Shown here: one piece after another, positions 44,438 through 52,121 of the stretch
Position numbering within the stretch: position 1 is the stretch's first letter
Layout: the number at the start of each line of letters is the position of its first letter
Assembly (NCBI GenBank): GCA_027486255.1
Contig: JAIXPL010000032.1
Span: 1 to 52,687, forward strand
Source: Comamonadaceae bacterium
GTDB lineage: Bacteria > Pseudomonadota > Gammaproteobacteria > Burkholderiales > Burkholderiaceae_C
Direction of reading: 5' to 3'
DNA: 52,687 nt
Position numbers and translations under genes: made by a program
The notes under the pieces: generated by a model
What the model was told of the DNA's origin: nothing
What the model saw: only the letters and a program-made list of their open reading frames with translations
The model's database searches: none

Positions 44438-45328
44438 TCAGCGCTTCAAGCGGATCTGGTTGGGCAGCGGCACCGAGCGGCGCAGCACGTCCTCGCCCAG
44501 CCAGAGGGCCGAGCGCCAGGCGCGTTGGGCCACGGTGGGCAGCGGGATCTGCTGGTAATCGTCGTTGAACACTTCAAAGCTGTAGTCGCCGCGGTAACCC
44601 AGCGCATGCAGCCGGCTCACCAGGGCCGCGAGGTCGGCGCTGTGCACGCCCTCACCAGGAAACACGCGAAAGTGGCGCGCGGTGGTGATGCGCTCTTCCA
44701 CCGACTTGATCTCGGTCCACATGAAGTCGGCCAGCTGCACCAGGAAGATCTTGTCGGGATCCAGCATGTCCAGGTCCTCCAGCGGGGTCTTGGTGGCGAA
44801 CATGTGGAAGGAGTCCAGGCCCAGGCCGAGGTTGGGCATGTCGGCGCGGCAGACGATGTCCCAGGCCTGCGGAAACTCGTTGACCGTGCGGCCCCAGGAC
44901 AGACCCTCGTAGGCCACCTTGATGCCCTTGGGAATGGCTAGCATGGCGAGCTTGCGCAGGTCTCGGGCCTGGGCCTCGGGGTCGATGGTGGCATGCACCG
45001 AGGTGGAAGAACACACCAGCAGCACCTTGGCGCCCAAGGCGCTGCACATCTCCAGCATAGACTTGGCAATGTCGATCTTGTAGTCGTGCAGGTGGCCCGA
45101 GAGGCCCTCGAAGTCCCGCAGCACCTGAAAGCCCGTCACGCGCAGACCGCTGGCGCGCACGGCGGCCACGGCGGCCTCCAGCCCTTCGGGGTGGCCCACG
45201 ATGTCGCGGGCCGAGAGCATGATCTGCGTGAACCCGGCCTCGCGCACGGCCCGCAGCTTGGCCTCCAGCGGCCCGGCCAGCGAGATGGTGTCCATCCCGA
45301 AGTCCTTGATGTTGGCGCTGTAGTCCAT
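44438..45328 (-). CDS. 3-dehydroshikimate-dehydratase-like TIM-barrel protein (AP endonuclease 2 family)
   Basis: A 296-residue xylose-isomerase-like barrel. IMLSARDIVGHPEG, GFQVLRDFEGL, IKVAYEGLSWG, LGLGLDSFHMFA, FLVQLADF and HFRVFPGEG contain the Glu, Asp, His and Gln residues that bind the metal in this fold. In the QuiC1/AsbF group the domain converts 3-dehydroshikimate to protocatechuate. It starts 2 bases after the HPPD-like gene, so both are made together. In QuiC1 the same two domains are one chain, barrel first. Annotation as a generic sugar-phosphate isomerase is the alternative. Confidence 0.82.
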   Translation of the reverse strand: MDYSANIKDFGMDTISLAGPLEAKLRAVREAGFTQIMLSARDIVGHPEGLEAAVAAVRASGLRVTGFQVLRDFEGLSGHLHDYKIDIAKSMLEMCSALGAKVLLVCSSTSVHATIDPEAQARDLRKLAMLAIPKGIKVAYEGLSWGRTVNEFPQAWDIVCRADMPNLGLGLDSFHMFATKTPLEDLDMLDPDKIFLVQLADFMWTEIKSVEERITTARHFRVFPGEGVHSADLAALVSRLHALGYRGDYSFEVFNDDYQQIPLPTVAQRAWRSALWLGEDVLRRSVPLPNQIRLKR

Positions 45329-45330
45329 GC

Positions 45331-46227
45331 TCAGGTCCTGTTGTCGAGCACCAGCTCGAAGCTCACGCTGCCCAGCCAGGTCTTGGTGAGCGCGCCGCGG
45401 TCTTCGGTGTGCACGCTGCGCGACTGCACGAATTCCACACCGCGCGAGCCCAACTCGGCCACGGTGGCCAGCACGTCGGCGGTGCCCAGGCCGATGCGCT
45501 GGAGCTGCTCGTCGTCCTCGACATCGAGCACGCTGGCTTCAGGCTCGATCAGCTGGATATAAAAGCGCGAAGCCGCCGGACATGGGCTTTGCAGGATGCG
45601 GCCCTTGGGCAAGATGCCAAAGCGCTGCTCGTCGGTCAGCTCGGTAAAACCAAACAGCTCACGGTAGAACTCGCTCCAGTCGGCCGTGCGTTCATTGCCG
45701 ATGTACTGCACCACGCCAAAGAAATGCAGGCCAGCCATGGCGGGCGGTTGCTGGTCAACGCCGGGGATGGGCACAAAGTCCACGTCGTAGATAGAGAACT
45801 GGTCGTAGCGGTCCACAAAGTAAATGCGGCTGGCACCCACGCCATGAATGGCCGGGATGTTGAGCTCCATCACCTCCACGCGCGAAGGCACGGCCCAGGC
45901 GCCCCGCTCGAGCGCCCGGCGATAGGCGGCGCCGGCGTCGCGCACGCGCAGGGCCACAGCGGCCAGGCGTGGCTTGTCGCTGGGGGCGGCCGCATCGGGC
46001 AGCACAGGCTGGTGGGCGTTGACGATGACGTTGATGCGGCCCTGGCGGTACAGCAACACCTCGCGCGAACGGTGGCGGGCAATCGGCCGGAAGCCCATCA
46101 TCTCCAGCACCTGGCCCAGGGCCTGCGGCCGGGCGGTGGTGTACTCGATGAACTCAATCCCGTCCAGCCCCAGCGGGTTGGCGGCTTCAGGGATGGCTTC
46201 GCGTTGCAGGGGCGTCGCAGGGGTCAT
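45331..46227 (-). CDS. 4-hydroxyphenylpyruvate-dioxygenase-like protein, QuiC1 C-terminal type
   Basis: A 298-residue vicinal-oxygen-chelate protein with two VOC modules: residues 22-130 (GLDGIEFIEYTT ... VALRVRDAGAAYRRAL) and 160-290 (GLHFFGVVQYIGNERTADWSEFYRELFGF ... FYIQLIEPEAS, IGLGTADV). It is shorter than true HPPD (about 355) and resembles the extra HPPD-like half of bacterial 3-dehydroshikimate dehydratases. The iron ligand pattern is partly changed, for example at the first module. It is the first gene of a two-gene unit with the barrel and is divergent from an IclR regulator. Confidence 0.82.
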   Translation of the reverse strand: MTPATPLQREAIPEAANPLGLDGIEFIEYTTARPQALGQVLEMMGFRPIARHRSREVLLYRQGRINVIVNAHQPVLPDAAAPSDKPRLAAVALRVRDAGAAYRRALERGAWAVPSRVEVMELNIPAIHGVGASRIYFVDRYDQFSIYDVDFVPIPGVDQQPPAMAGLHFFGVVQYIGNERTADWSEFYRELFGFTELTDEQRFGILPKGRILQSPCPAASRFYIQLIEPEASVLDVEDDEQLQRIGLGTADVLATVAELGSRGVEFVQSRSVHTEDRGALTKTWLGSVSFELVLDNRT

Positions 46228-46365
46228 GGTTGTTCAAGGAATATGGGGTGGGATTGCGCGCGAATGTAGCGCCGGAGGCTCGATTTGGCATACAGCACCC
46301 GCCCAAACGAGCGATTAACATTCGACAGCGCGCGATCATCGCCCAATTTAAGGGTTATCCCTGGT

Positions 46366-47166
46366 ATGCCACCTGCCTCTTCCGCACCGCCACCTGCCAC
46401 CGCTTCCCCGGGCCTGCAACGCCGCGACTGGATCGCCGGTCTGGAAAAAGGCCTGGACGTGATCGCCTGTTTCGACGCCGACCATTCGCGCCTGAACGCC
46501 AGCGAGGTGGCGCAGCGCTGCGGCATCACCCGCACCGCGGCACGCCGCTACCTGCTGACCCTGCAGCACCTGGGCTTCATTTCGGGCGATGGCCGGCTGT
46601 ACTGGCTCACACCGCGCGTGCTGCGCCTGGGCCAGGCCTACCTGGAGTCGGCCCGCCTGCCGCGCGTGGTGCAGCCCTACCTGCAGCGCGTGACCGGGGG
46701 CACGCGGGAAAACGCCTATGTGAGCGTGCTCGATGGCAGCGACATCGTCTTCATTGCGCGCAATGGCTCGAACCGGGCCATGAACATCGGCTACGTGCTG
46801 GGCGCGCGGGTCAAGGCCGAGGTGACGGCAGCGGGGCTGCTGCTGTTGTCCATGCGCGAGCCCGAGTGGCTGGACGAATGGCTGGCCACCCACCGACTGA
46901 GCACCTACACACCGCACACCATCGACAGCAAGGAGCGCCTGCAACTGGAGCTGGCGCGGGTGCGCTCGCAGGGTTGGGCGCTGTCGGAGCAGCAGCTTGA
47001 CCTGAACTACCGCGGCATCGCGGTGCCCCTGCGCGACCGCCACGGCCAGGTGCAGGCCGCGCTCTCGGTGACCATGCCCATGGGCCACGAGTCGGCTGAA
47101 GAGGCGGTGCGGCGTGTGCTGGCCGTGCTCAACGAGACGGCCCAGGCCATGCGCGACCTGGTCTGA
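46366..47166 (+). CDS. IclR-family regulator (PcaR/PcaU-like)
   Basis: A 266-residue regulator. The helix-turn-helix is at about 43-66 (LNASEVAQRCGITRTAARRYL), followed by the IclR effector domain with NAYVSVLDGSDIVFIARNGSNRAMNIGYVLGAR. This resembles PcaR/PcaU, activators of the protocatechuate and beta-ketoadipate routes. The start ATG at 46366 has AAGGG upstream; earlier frames are weak. It is divergent from the HPPD-like/barrel pair and converges on the second barrel gene. A GCGATTAACATTCGAC sequence at 46311-46326 is an imperfect palindrome in the divergent gap. Confidence 0.88.
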   Translation: MPPASSAPPPATASPGLQRRDWIAGLEKGLDVIACFDADHSRLNASEVAQRCGITRTAARRYLLTLQHLGFISGDGRLYWLTPRVLRLGQAYLESARLPRVVQPYLQRVTGGTRENAYVSVLDGSDIVFIARNGSNRAMNIGYVLGARVKAEVTAAGLLLLSMREPEWLDEWLATHRLSTYTPHTIDSKERLQLELARVRSQGWALSEQQLDLNYRGIAVPLRDRHGQVQAALSVTMPMGHESAEEAVRRVLAVLNETAQAMRDLV

Positions 47167-47183
47167 ACAACAAGCCAAACCGC

Positions 47184-47993
47184 TCAGGCCTCACACCAGG
47201 GGCGGCTGGCGGCCAGGCACTGGCTGGCCCATTGCCGGGCGTCGGTCTGCTTCTCGCGCTCGAGGTGAACGATCTCCACGCTGATCGGCAGGTCGGCCGG
47301 TAGCGCCGCCATCAGGCCCCGCAGGTCGATGCTGCCCTCGCCCGGCAGCAGGCGTTCGCAGCGGGCGGTGTGAATCAATTGCTCGGTGCTGAAATGGGTA
47401 CCCGCGAGTGCATCGCAAATCTGGGCGTAGTGGAGCAGCTCGCGCGGCAGGGCCCGAAGGTCCTCCAGGGTGGTGGCAGAGCGGCCGACATGCAGCGCAT
47501 CAATCAAGATGCCAGCGTTGGACGGGCTGCCCGCATTGCGCACCACGCGCAGTGCCGCGCGGGCATGTGGCACGGCGGTCCAGGGCATGAATTCCAGGTC
47601 GGCCGTCAGGCCATAAGGCGCCATCACCTCGCAAAGATGGGCATAACTGGCGGCAAGGCGGCCTTCGTCGGGATCGTCACCGGCCACCAAGATGGCACGG
47701 GCACCCAGGGCTGAGCCGGCATCGTAAAGCGCGTCCCAGGCGTGTGGATCGAACTGCTCGCCAATGCGGATGATCTCCAGGTCGAAAACGCCCACACCGG
47801 TCTCGCGCACCGCAGCCAGGGTGTCTTTCATTGCCTCGGGGCGGCCGATCAGATGCTGCTGTGGCGCGCCCGGAGCATTGGGCCACAGGCGCAGGCCGAC
47901 GAAACCGTAACCGAGCTCGGCAGCCATCACGACAGCCTCGGCCGGCGTGCAGCGGTGGGCAGTGAGGTAGGCCAAGGAGTAGGCGCGCGACAT
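47184..47993 (-). CDS. second TIM-barrel isomerase/dehydratase-like protein
   Basis: A 269-residue AP-endonuclease-2-type barrel. GYGFVGLRLWP, GVFDLEIIRIG, ILVAGDDPDEG, TADLEFMPWTAV, GILIDALHVGRS, AQICDAL, ERLLPGEG and ISVEIVHLERE follow the strand pattern and keep the Glu, Asp, His and Glu metal positions. It is only distantly like the barrel at 44438. It ends the four-gene minus operon led by IclR at 51199 and lies 14 bases after the NIPSNAP gene. Likely an isomerase, dehydratase or hydrolase of the same pathway. Confidence 0.8.
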   Translation of the reverse strand: MSRAYSLAYLTAHRCTPAEAVVMAAELGYGFVGLRLWPNAPGAPQQHLIGRPEAMKDTLAAVRETGVGVFDLEIIRIGEQFDPHAWDALYDAGSALGARAILVAGDDPDEGRLAASYAHLCEVMAPYGLTADLEFMPWTAVPHARAALRVVRNAGSPSNAGILIDALHVGRSATTLEDLRALPRELLHYAQICDALAGTHFSTEQLIHTARCERLLPGEGSIDLRGLMAALPADLPISVEIVHLEREKQTDARQWASQCLAASRPWCEA

Positions 47994-48007
47994 GGCTGGC
48001 CTTGCTC

Positions 48008-48631
48008 TTACTTCATGGGCGAGACGGCCGTGGGCAAGGCGATGGTCGAGACCATGCGCGTGCTCAGGTGGGCCGGCCCACCCTTGGGCGGCCAGATGCC
48101 CTGAGCCACCGCGTCGGCGCGCAGCTGACTGCGTGCATTGAGGTTGGGGTAGGCCCAAATGTTGGTAAAGCGCGGCTCGCCGTCCAGCGCCACCATGGCC
48201 AGCACGCAGGGCGAGAGCTTCTCTCGCGCGGGCAGGTACTGCTCCCACAGCGCAATGGTGGGCTCCACGCCGCCAGGCTTGATGCCGTAGGTGCGGATTT
48301 CATAGACCGGACCGCTGATGCCGCTGGCCGCTGTGGGGCGGGCCGGCGCCTTCCAGGGAAAGCCTCGGTAGCTGTCCATCACCAAGGCCTGGTAGAGGTC
48401 GCCGCATCCGTAGGGGCTGTCGCTGGCCTGCACGCGCAGGCGCTCGGCCTGCAGCTGCTCCAAAGTGGCAAAGCCACGCAGCACCAGCATCTGGTTGAGC
48501 ACACCAATGTCGCTGAACCAGCAAGCCAGCAGCTCGCCCTGCGGCGCCTCCTTGCAAAAGGCCTCGACGCGGCTGGCGGCCTGCGCGGCTGTGCCAAAAG
48601 GAAGGGTGAGGGTGGCAAGTTCGTAATACAT
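48008..48631 (-). CDS. NIPSNAP-family protein
   Basis: A 207-residue protein made of two ferredoxin-like alpha-beta halves. The first is MYYELATLTLPFGTAAQA and the second VYEIRTYGIKPGGVEPTIALWEQYLP near residue 110, with the YEIRTY motif of NIPSNAP. Family members in bacterial catabolic operons are of unknown activity and are thought to act as small-molecule-binding or accessory subunits. The ATG at 48631 has GAGG nine bases upstream; a longer frame to 48661 overlaps the flavoprotein gene and is less likely. Confidence 0.85.
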   Translation of the reverse strand: MYYELATLTLPFGTAAQAASRVEAFCKEAPQGELLACWFSDIGVLNQMLVLRGFATLEQLQAERLRVQASDSPYGCGDLYQALVMDSYRGFPWKAPARPTAASGISGPVYEIRTYGIKPGGVEPTIALWEQYLPAREKLSPCVLAMVALDGEPRFTNIWAYPNLNARSQLRADAVAQGIWPPKGGPAHLSTRMVSTIALPTAVSPMK

Positions 48632-48653
48632 GGGTGAGGTCCTCGTTGGGGTG

Positions 48654-50378
48654 TCAGTCATCGGTCAAGGGCAGGGGCTGGCCTGCGGCGTGGTGTGCGG
48701 CCATGAAGCCGAAGGTCATGGCTGGCCCCAGCGTGATGCCGCCGCTGGGATAGTGGCCGGCCATGACACTGCTCATGTCGTTGCCGGCCGCGTACAGGCC
48801 GGCGATGGCATCGCCCCGCGCATCGAGCACCTGCGCCTGGGCATTGACGCGCAGGCCGGCAAAAGAGCCAAGGCTGCCCATGACGAGCTTGACGGCATAG
48901 AAGGGGCCGTGCTCGATCGGGGCCATGCAGGGGTTGGGGTAAGCGCTGTCGGGCTCCCCCTGCACGCGGTTGTAGGGCGTGCATCCCTTGCCAAAATCAT
49001 CGTCCTGCCCGCGCAGCGCCTGATCGTTGTAGCGGGCCACGCTGGCTTCCAGCGCTGCCGCATCGATGCCGCAGTCGGCCGCCAAGCCAGCCAGGCTGTG
49101 GCTGCGCCGCAGGTAGCCAGACGCCAGCCAGGGTGCCAAGGAAAAAGGAGCTGGCTTGACGGCGCCGAGGCCGTAGCGCCGCACGAAGCGGTGGTCACAG
49201 ACCAGCCAGGCCTCGGGAGCCTGTCCCGCGGGTGTGGCGCGCAGCAGGGCCTGCATCACGTCGTGGTAAGAGTCGGCCTCGTTGCAAAAGCGCCGGCCAT
49301 CCTCAAGCACGGCCAACACGCCGGGTTTGGCGCGCTCGATGAGGTGCGGAAACCGCGCCACGCTGCCATCGCTGCGGGGCACCAGCGAAACGGGCGCCAG
49401 CGCCATGGGCTGAGCCAGGTCTGCGGTCACCACCGCGCCAGCCGACTCCCCCAGGCGCAGCCCATCGCCGGTGTTGCCTGGATTGGCCGCCGACCAGTGG
49501 GTGTGACCCTCGCGCACATGCGGCACCAGCTGGCGCTGGCGCTCAGGATCGTGCGGAAAGCCCCCGGCCGCGAGCACCACACCACAGCGGGCTCTGACCG
49601 TGATCTCTCCAGCCGGCGAGGCCAGTACAGCGCCCTCCACACGGTCGGTGCTGCGCAGCAGGCGCAGCACCGGGCTGCGCGTGCGCAGATCCACGCCGCG
49701 CTCCAGCGCACTGGCCGCCAGCGCCGCCACCAAGGCATTGCCATTGACGGCGCGCAGGCCACGCCCATGGCGCAGCAGATCCACCGCGTGGCGCAGCACA
49801 CGCCGCAGCACGTAGAACGCCGAGGCAGGCTTGCGACTGGCATTGAGAAAATGGCGCAGCTCGGCACCCGAGGCTATGCCCATGCCCCACAGCGACATCT
49901 CTTGCAGCGGTGGCTTGAGCTCGAGCCTGCGCGGCCCCAGGCTGCGCAAGTCAAAAGGCGCGGCGCACACCGAGCGACCGCCCAGCGCTGCGCCGGGCGA
50001 GTCGCCATGAAAATCCGGAATGGCATTGCCGTCGATGAACTGCAGCTGCGTGTGTTGGCGGAAAAACGCCACCATGCGCGGGCCGTTGGCCAGAAAGGCG
50101 AGGGCACGCGTCTCGTCAAAGCGCGGGCCCAATTCGTGGCGCAGGTACAGCAGGACCTGCTGCAGGTCCTCGCGGATGCCCGCTTCCCGGGCCAAGGGGT
50201 TGCGCGGGATCCACATCCAGCCACCCGACCAGGCCGTGGTGCCGCCAAACTGCGCCTCCTTCTCGGCCACCACCACCCGCAGGCCCAGCTGGGCGGCTGT
50301 GGTGGCGGCGGCAAGACCAGCGGCCCCGCTGCCGACAACCAGCAGGTCGCAGTCGATGGTGGAGTCCGGCTGGCGCAT
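48654..50378 (-). CDS. FAD-dependent dehydrogenase, 3-ketosteroid-delta-1-dehydrogenase/fumarate-reductase-like
   Basis: A 574-residue flavoprotein. The FAD-binding GSGAAG is at residues 16-21, followed by GGTTAWSGGWMWIPRNP, the motif of KstD-like desaturases. Later blocks GVVLAAGGFPHDPERQRQLV and GLYAAGNDMSSVMAGHYPSGGITLGPAMTFGF complete the FAD domain. These enzymes introduce a C=C next to a ketone or acid in rings. The ATG shares its A with the IclR stop (TGATG). A paralogue begins at 52122 on the other strand. The substrate is probably an alicyclic keto acid, by context only. Confidence 0.88.
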   Translation of the reverse strand: MRQPDSTIDCDLLVVGSGAAGLAAATTAAQLGLRVVVAEKEAQFGGTTAWSGGWMWIPRNPLAREAGIREDLQQVLLYLRHELGPRFDETRALAFLANGPRMVAFFRQHTQLQFIDGNAIPDFHGDSPGAALGGRSVCAAPFDLRSLGPRRLELKPPLQEMSLWGMGIASGAELRHFLNASRKPASAFYVLRRVLRHAVDLLRHGRGLRAVNGNALVAALAASALERGVDLRTRSPVLRLLRSTDRVEGAVLASPAGEITVRARCGVVLAAGGFPHDPERQRQLVPHVREGHTHWSAANPGNTGDGLRLGESAGAVVTADLAQPMALAPVSLVPRSDGSVARFPHLIERAKPGVLAVLEDGRRFCNEADSYHDVMQALLRATPAGQAPEAWLVCDHRFVRRYGLGAVKPAPFSLAPWLASGYLRRSHSLAGLAADCGIDAAALEASVARYNDQALRGQDDDFGKGCTPYNRVQGEPDSAYPNPCMAPIEHGPFYAVKLVMGSLGSFAGLRVNAQAQVLDARGDAIAGLYAAGNDMSSVMAGHYPSGGITLGPAMTFGFMAAHHAAGQPLPLTDD

Positions 50379-51199
50379 CAATCGGCGTAGATGGGCTTGC
50401 GCTCGCCTTCGCCCGCGGTCTGGCCGGCGGTGAAGAAAGGCGAGGCACCGCTGGCGGCGGCCAGCTGGGCTGCAAAGGAGAGGAGCTCAGGGACCAGGGC
50501 CTGCATGCGCTCGGGCTTGAAGCGCGCCGAAGGCCCGGCAATGGTGAGCACGCCCATGGCGCCTTGAGCGGCCAGGCGCACGGGCGCCGAGATGGCGCTC
50601 AGGCCCTCGGTGTAGGTATCCACCGTGATGGCAAAGCCGCTCTGGCGCGTCTGCTCGATTGCCTCCATCACCTCGGCCAGGGTCTGTGGCGCATTCGGCC
50701 CGAACTCGCTGCGCGGGCCCAGGCCCTGACGGGCCACCAAAGCCAAGGCCCGGTCATCGGGCAGGGTGCTCAGCCAGGCCCAGCCGGAGGAGGAGCAGGA
50801 CAGCCGAGCATCGCTGCCCATGTCGGGGTCGTAGCGCAGGCCCTGCCGCGCGCCCTGCGCGCGCGCCACCCAGGTCAGGCGCTCGCCATCCACCACCGAC
50901 AGGCGCACCAGTTCGCCCGACTGCTCGGCCAGGCGATTGAGCAGCGGTTGGGCGATGTCCACGATGCCGCTGTGGCTGAGAAAGGTCAGTCCGATGGAGA
51001 CCAGCTTGGTGGTCAGCATGTAGGCGCCCTGCTCGCGCACCTGGCGCACATAGCCTGCGGCCATCAGGTCGGTCAGCAGGCGATGCACGCCGCTGCGCGG
51101 AATGTTCAGTCGATCGGCCACCACGCCCAGTTCCAGCCCCTGGCCATGTTGGGCCAGCAGCTCCAGGATGCTCAGGGTGCGCTCCATCACACCACTCAT
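50378..51199 (-). CDS. IclR-family transcriptional regulator
   Basis: A 273-residue regulator. The helix-turn-helix is at about 22-45 (LELGVVADRLNIPRSGVHRLL) and the effector domain contains RLSVVDGERLTWVARAQGARQG, DARLSCSSSGWAWLS and GFAITVDTYTEGLSAISAPV. The ATG at 51199 has GGAGG 8 bases upstream. It leads the operon with the flavoprotein, NIPSNAP and barrel genes and is divergent from the AroE-like gene, with a canonical IclR operator in the gap, so self-control and control of both units are probable. Confidence 0.92.
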   Translation of the reverse strand: MSGVMERTLSILELLAQHGQGLELGVVADRLNIPRSGVHRLLTDLMAAGYVRQVREQGAYMLTTKLVSIGLTFLSHSGIVDIAQPLLNRLAEQSGELVRLSVVDGERLTWVARAQGARQGLRYDPDMGSDARLSCSSSGWAWLSTLPDDRALALVARQGLGPRSEFGPNAPQTLAEVMEAIEQTRQSGFAITVDTYTEGLSAISAPVRLAAQGAMGVLTIAGPSARFKPERMQALVPELLSFAAQLAAASGASPFFTAGQTAGEGERKPIYAD

Positions 51200-51275
51200 G
51201 GCTGCGTCCTCCGATTCGATGCCTGATGCGCTTGCATGGCGGCAGTATAAGGGTAAATCAGAACATCTTTCATAA

Positions 51276-51304
51276 TTGGAACGCCATTCCACTTTATGTA
51301 TGAT
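51276..51304 (+). promoter_or_regulatory. promoter of the AroE-like gene, nearly leaderless
   Basis: TTGGAA (51276-51281) and TATGAT (51299-51304) are 17 bases apart. Transcription would start near 51311, 2 bases before the ATG at 51313, so the mRNA is almost leaderless and no ribosome site can exist. The -35 lies in the operator. Confidence 0.65.
51277..51291. promoter_or_regulatory. IclR-type operator TGGAA-N5-TTCCA
   Basis: A perfect 15-bp palindrome, TGGAA-CGCCA-TTCCA, that matches the shape of the IclR-family consensus. It covers the -35 and early spacer of the AroE-like promoter and lies upstream of the IclR gene, for which a TATACT box at 51249-51244 is the likely -10. Confidence 0.85.
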
Positions 51305-51312
51305 CTGCCCCC

Positions 51313-52119
51313 ATGCACCGCGCCAATGCCTCTTTTCTCGATGGTTCCACCCGCCTGCACCTGATCGTGGGCGACCCGATCGCCCAGGTGAAATCCCCGG
51401 CGGGCGTGAGCCAGGCCTTTCTGGATGCCGGGCAGAACGCCGTGTGCGTGCCAGCCCATGTCCGTCCGGCCGAGCTGAGCGCCTGGCTGGCGGGCGTGTC
51501 CCTGGCTCAGAACGTGGACGGCATCATCGTCACCGTGCCGCACAAAATCGCTTGCCTGGGGCTGTGCGCCACCACCACCGAGCGGGCCCGTTTCGTGGGC
51601 GCCGTGAACACCATGCGCCGCAACCCCGACGGCAGCTGGCATGGCGACATGTTCGACGGCGAAGGCTTTGTGCAGGCGCTTGAGGCCCGCGGCGGTCAGC
51701 TCGCAGGCCGCTCAGCCCTGCTGGTGGGTGCCGGTGGTGCCGGCTCGGCCATCGCCCAGGCCTTCATGCTGGCGGGCGTTGCACGGCTGGCCATCCATGA
51801 CCCGGACGACACACGGCGCGCGGGCCTCGTGGCGCGGCTGGCGGCCCTGGGCAGCGGCGAGGTGCAGCATGGCAGCGCCGACCCGAGCGGTTTTGACGTG
51901 GTGATCAACGCCTCACCCATGGGCATGCGGCCCAGCGATCCCTCGCCCATCGAGGTGGACAAGCTCTCCTCAGGGCAATTTGCAGGCTGCGTAATCACCT
52001 CGCCGGCCGTCTCGCCCTGGCTGCAAGCGGCGCGCGAGCGAGGCTGCCCCAACATGAATGGCGCAGACATGTTCGCCCAGGTGCGCGACCTCATGGTCCG
52101 CTTTCTCCAAGGAGCTTGA
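51313..52119 (+). CDS. shikimate-dehydrogenase-family (AroE/YdiB-like) protein
   Basis: A 268-residue NAD(P)-dependent dehydrogenase. The catalytic Lys78 is in VTVPHK, Asn99 is in GAVNT, and Asp115 (in GDMFDGEGF) occupies the place of the NTD aspartate. LLVGAGGAGSA (137-147) is the Rossmann turn, and INASPMGM follows. The shikimate carboxylate motif SxSP is changed: IAQVKSP keeps only Ser28, with Val26 where the first Ser normally stands, and the C-terminal Gln in MFAQV is one residue closer than usual. These changes and the catabolic setting suggest a quinate/shikimate-like hydroxyacid dehydrogenase of altered specificity. Confidence 0.88.
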   Translation: MHRANASFLDGSTRLHLIVGDPIAQVKSPAGVSQAFLDAGQNAVCVPAHVRPAELSAWLAGVSLAQNVDGIIVTVPHKIACLGLCATTTERARFVGAVNTMRRNPDGSWHGDMFDGEGFVQALEARGGQLAGRSALLVGAGGAGSAIAQAFMLAGVARLAIHDPDDTRRAGLVARLAALGSGEVQHGSADPSGFDVVINASPMGMRPSDPSPIEVDKLSSGQFAGCVITSPAVSPWLQAARERGCPNMNGADMFAQVRDLMVRFLQGA

Positions 52120-52121
52120 GC

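Noticed and set aside
48630..50390. 586-codon frame on the plus strand opposite the KstD-like flavoprotein
   Set aside because: Antisense shadow; the flavoprotein has intact FAD motifs and good translational coupling.
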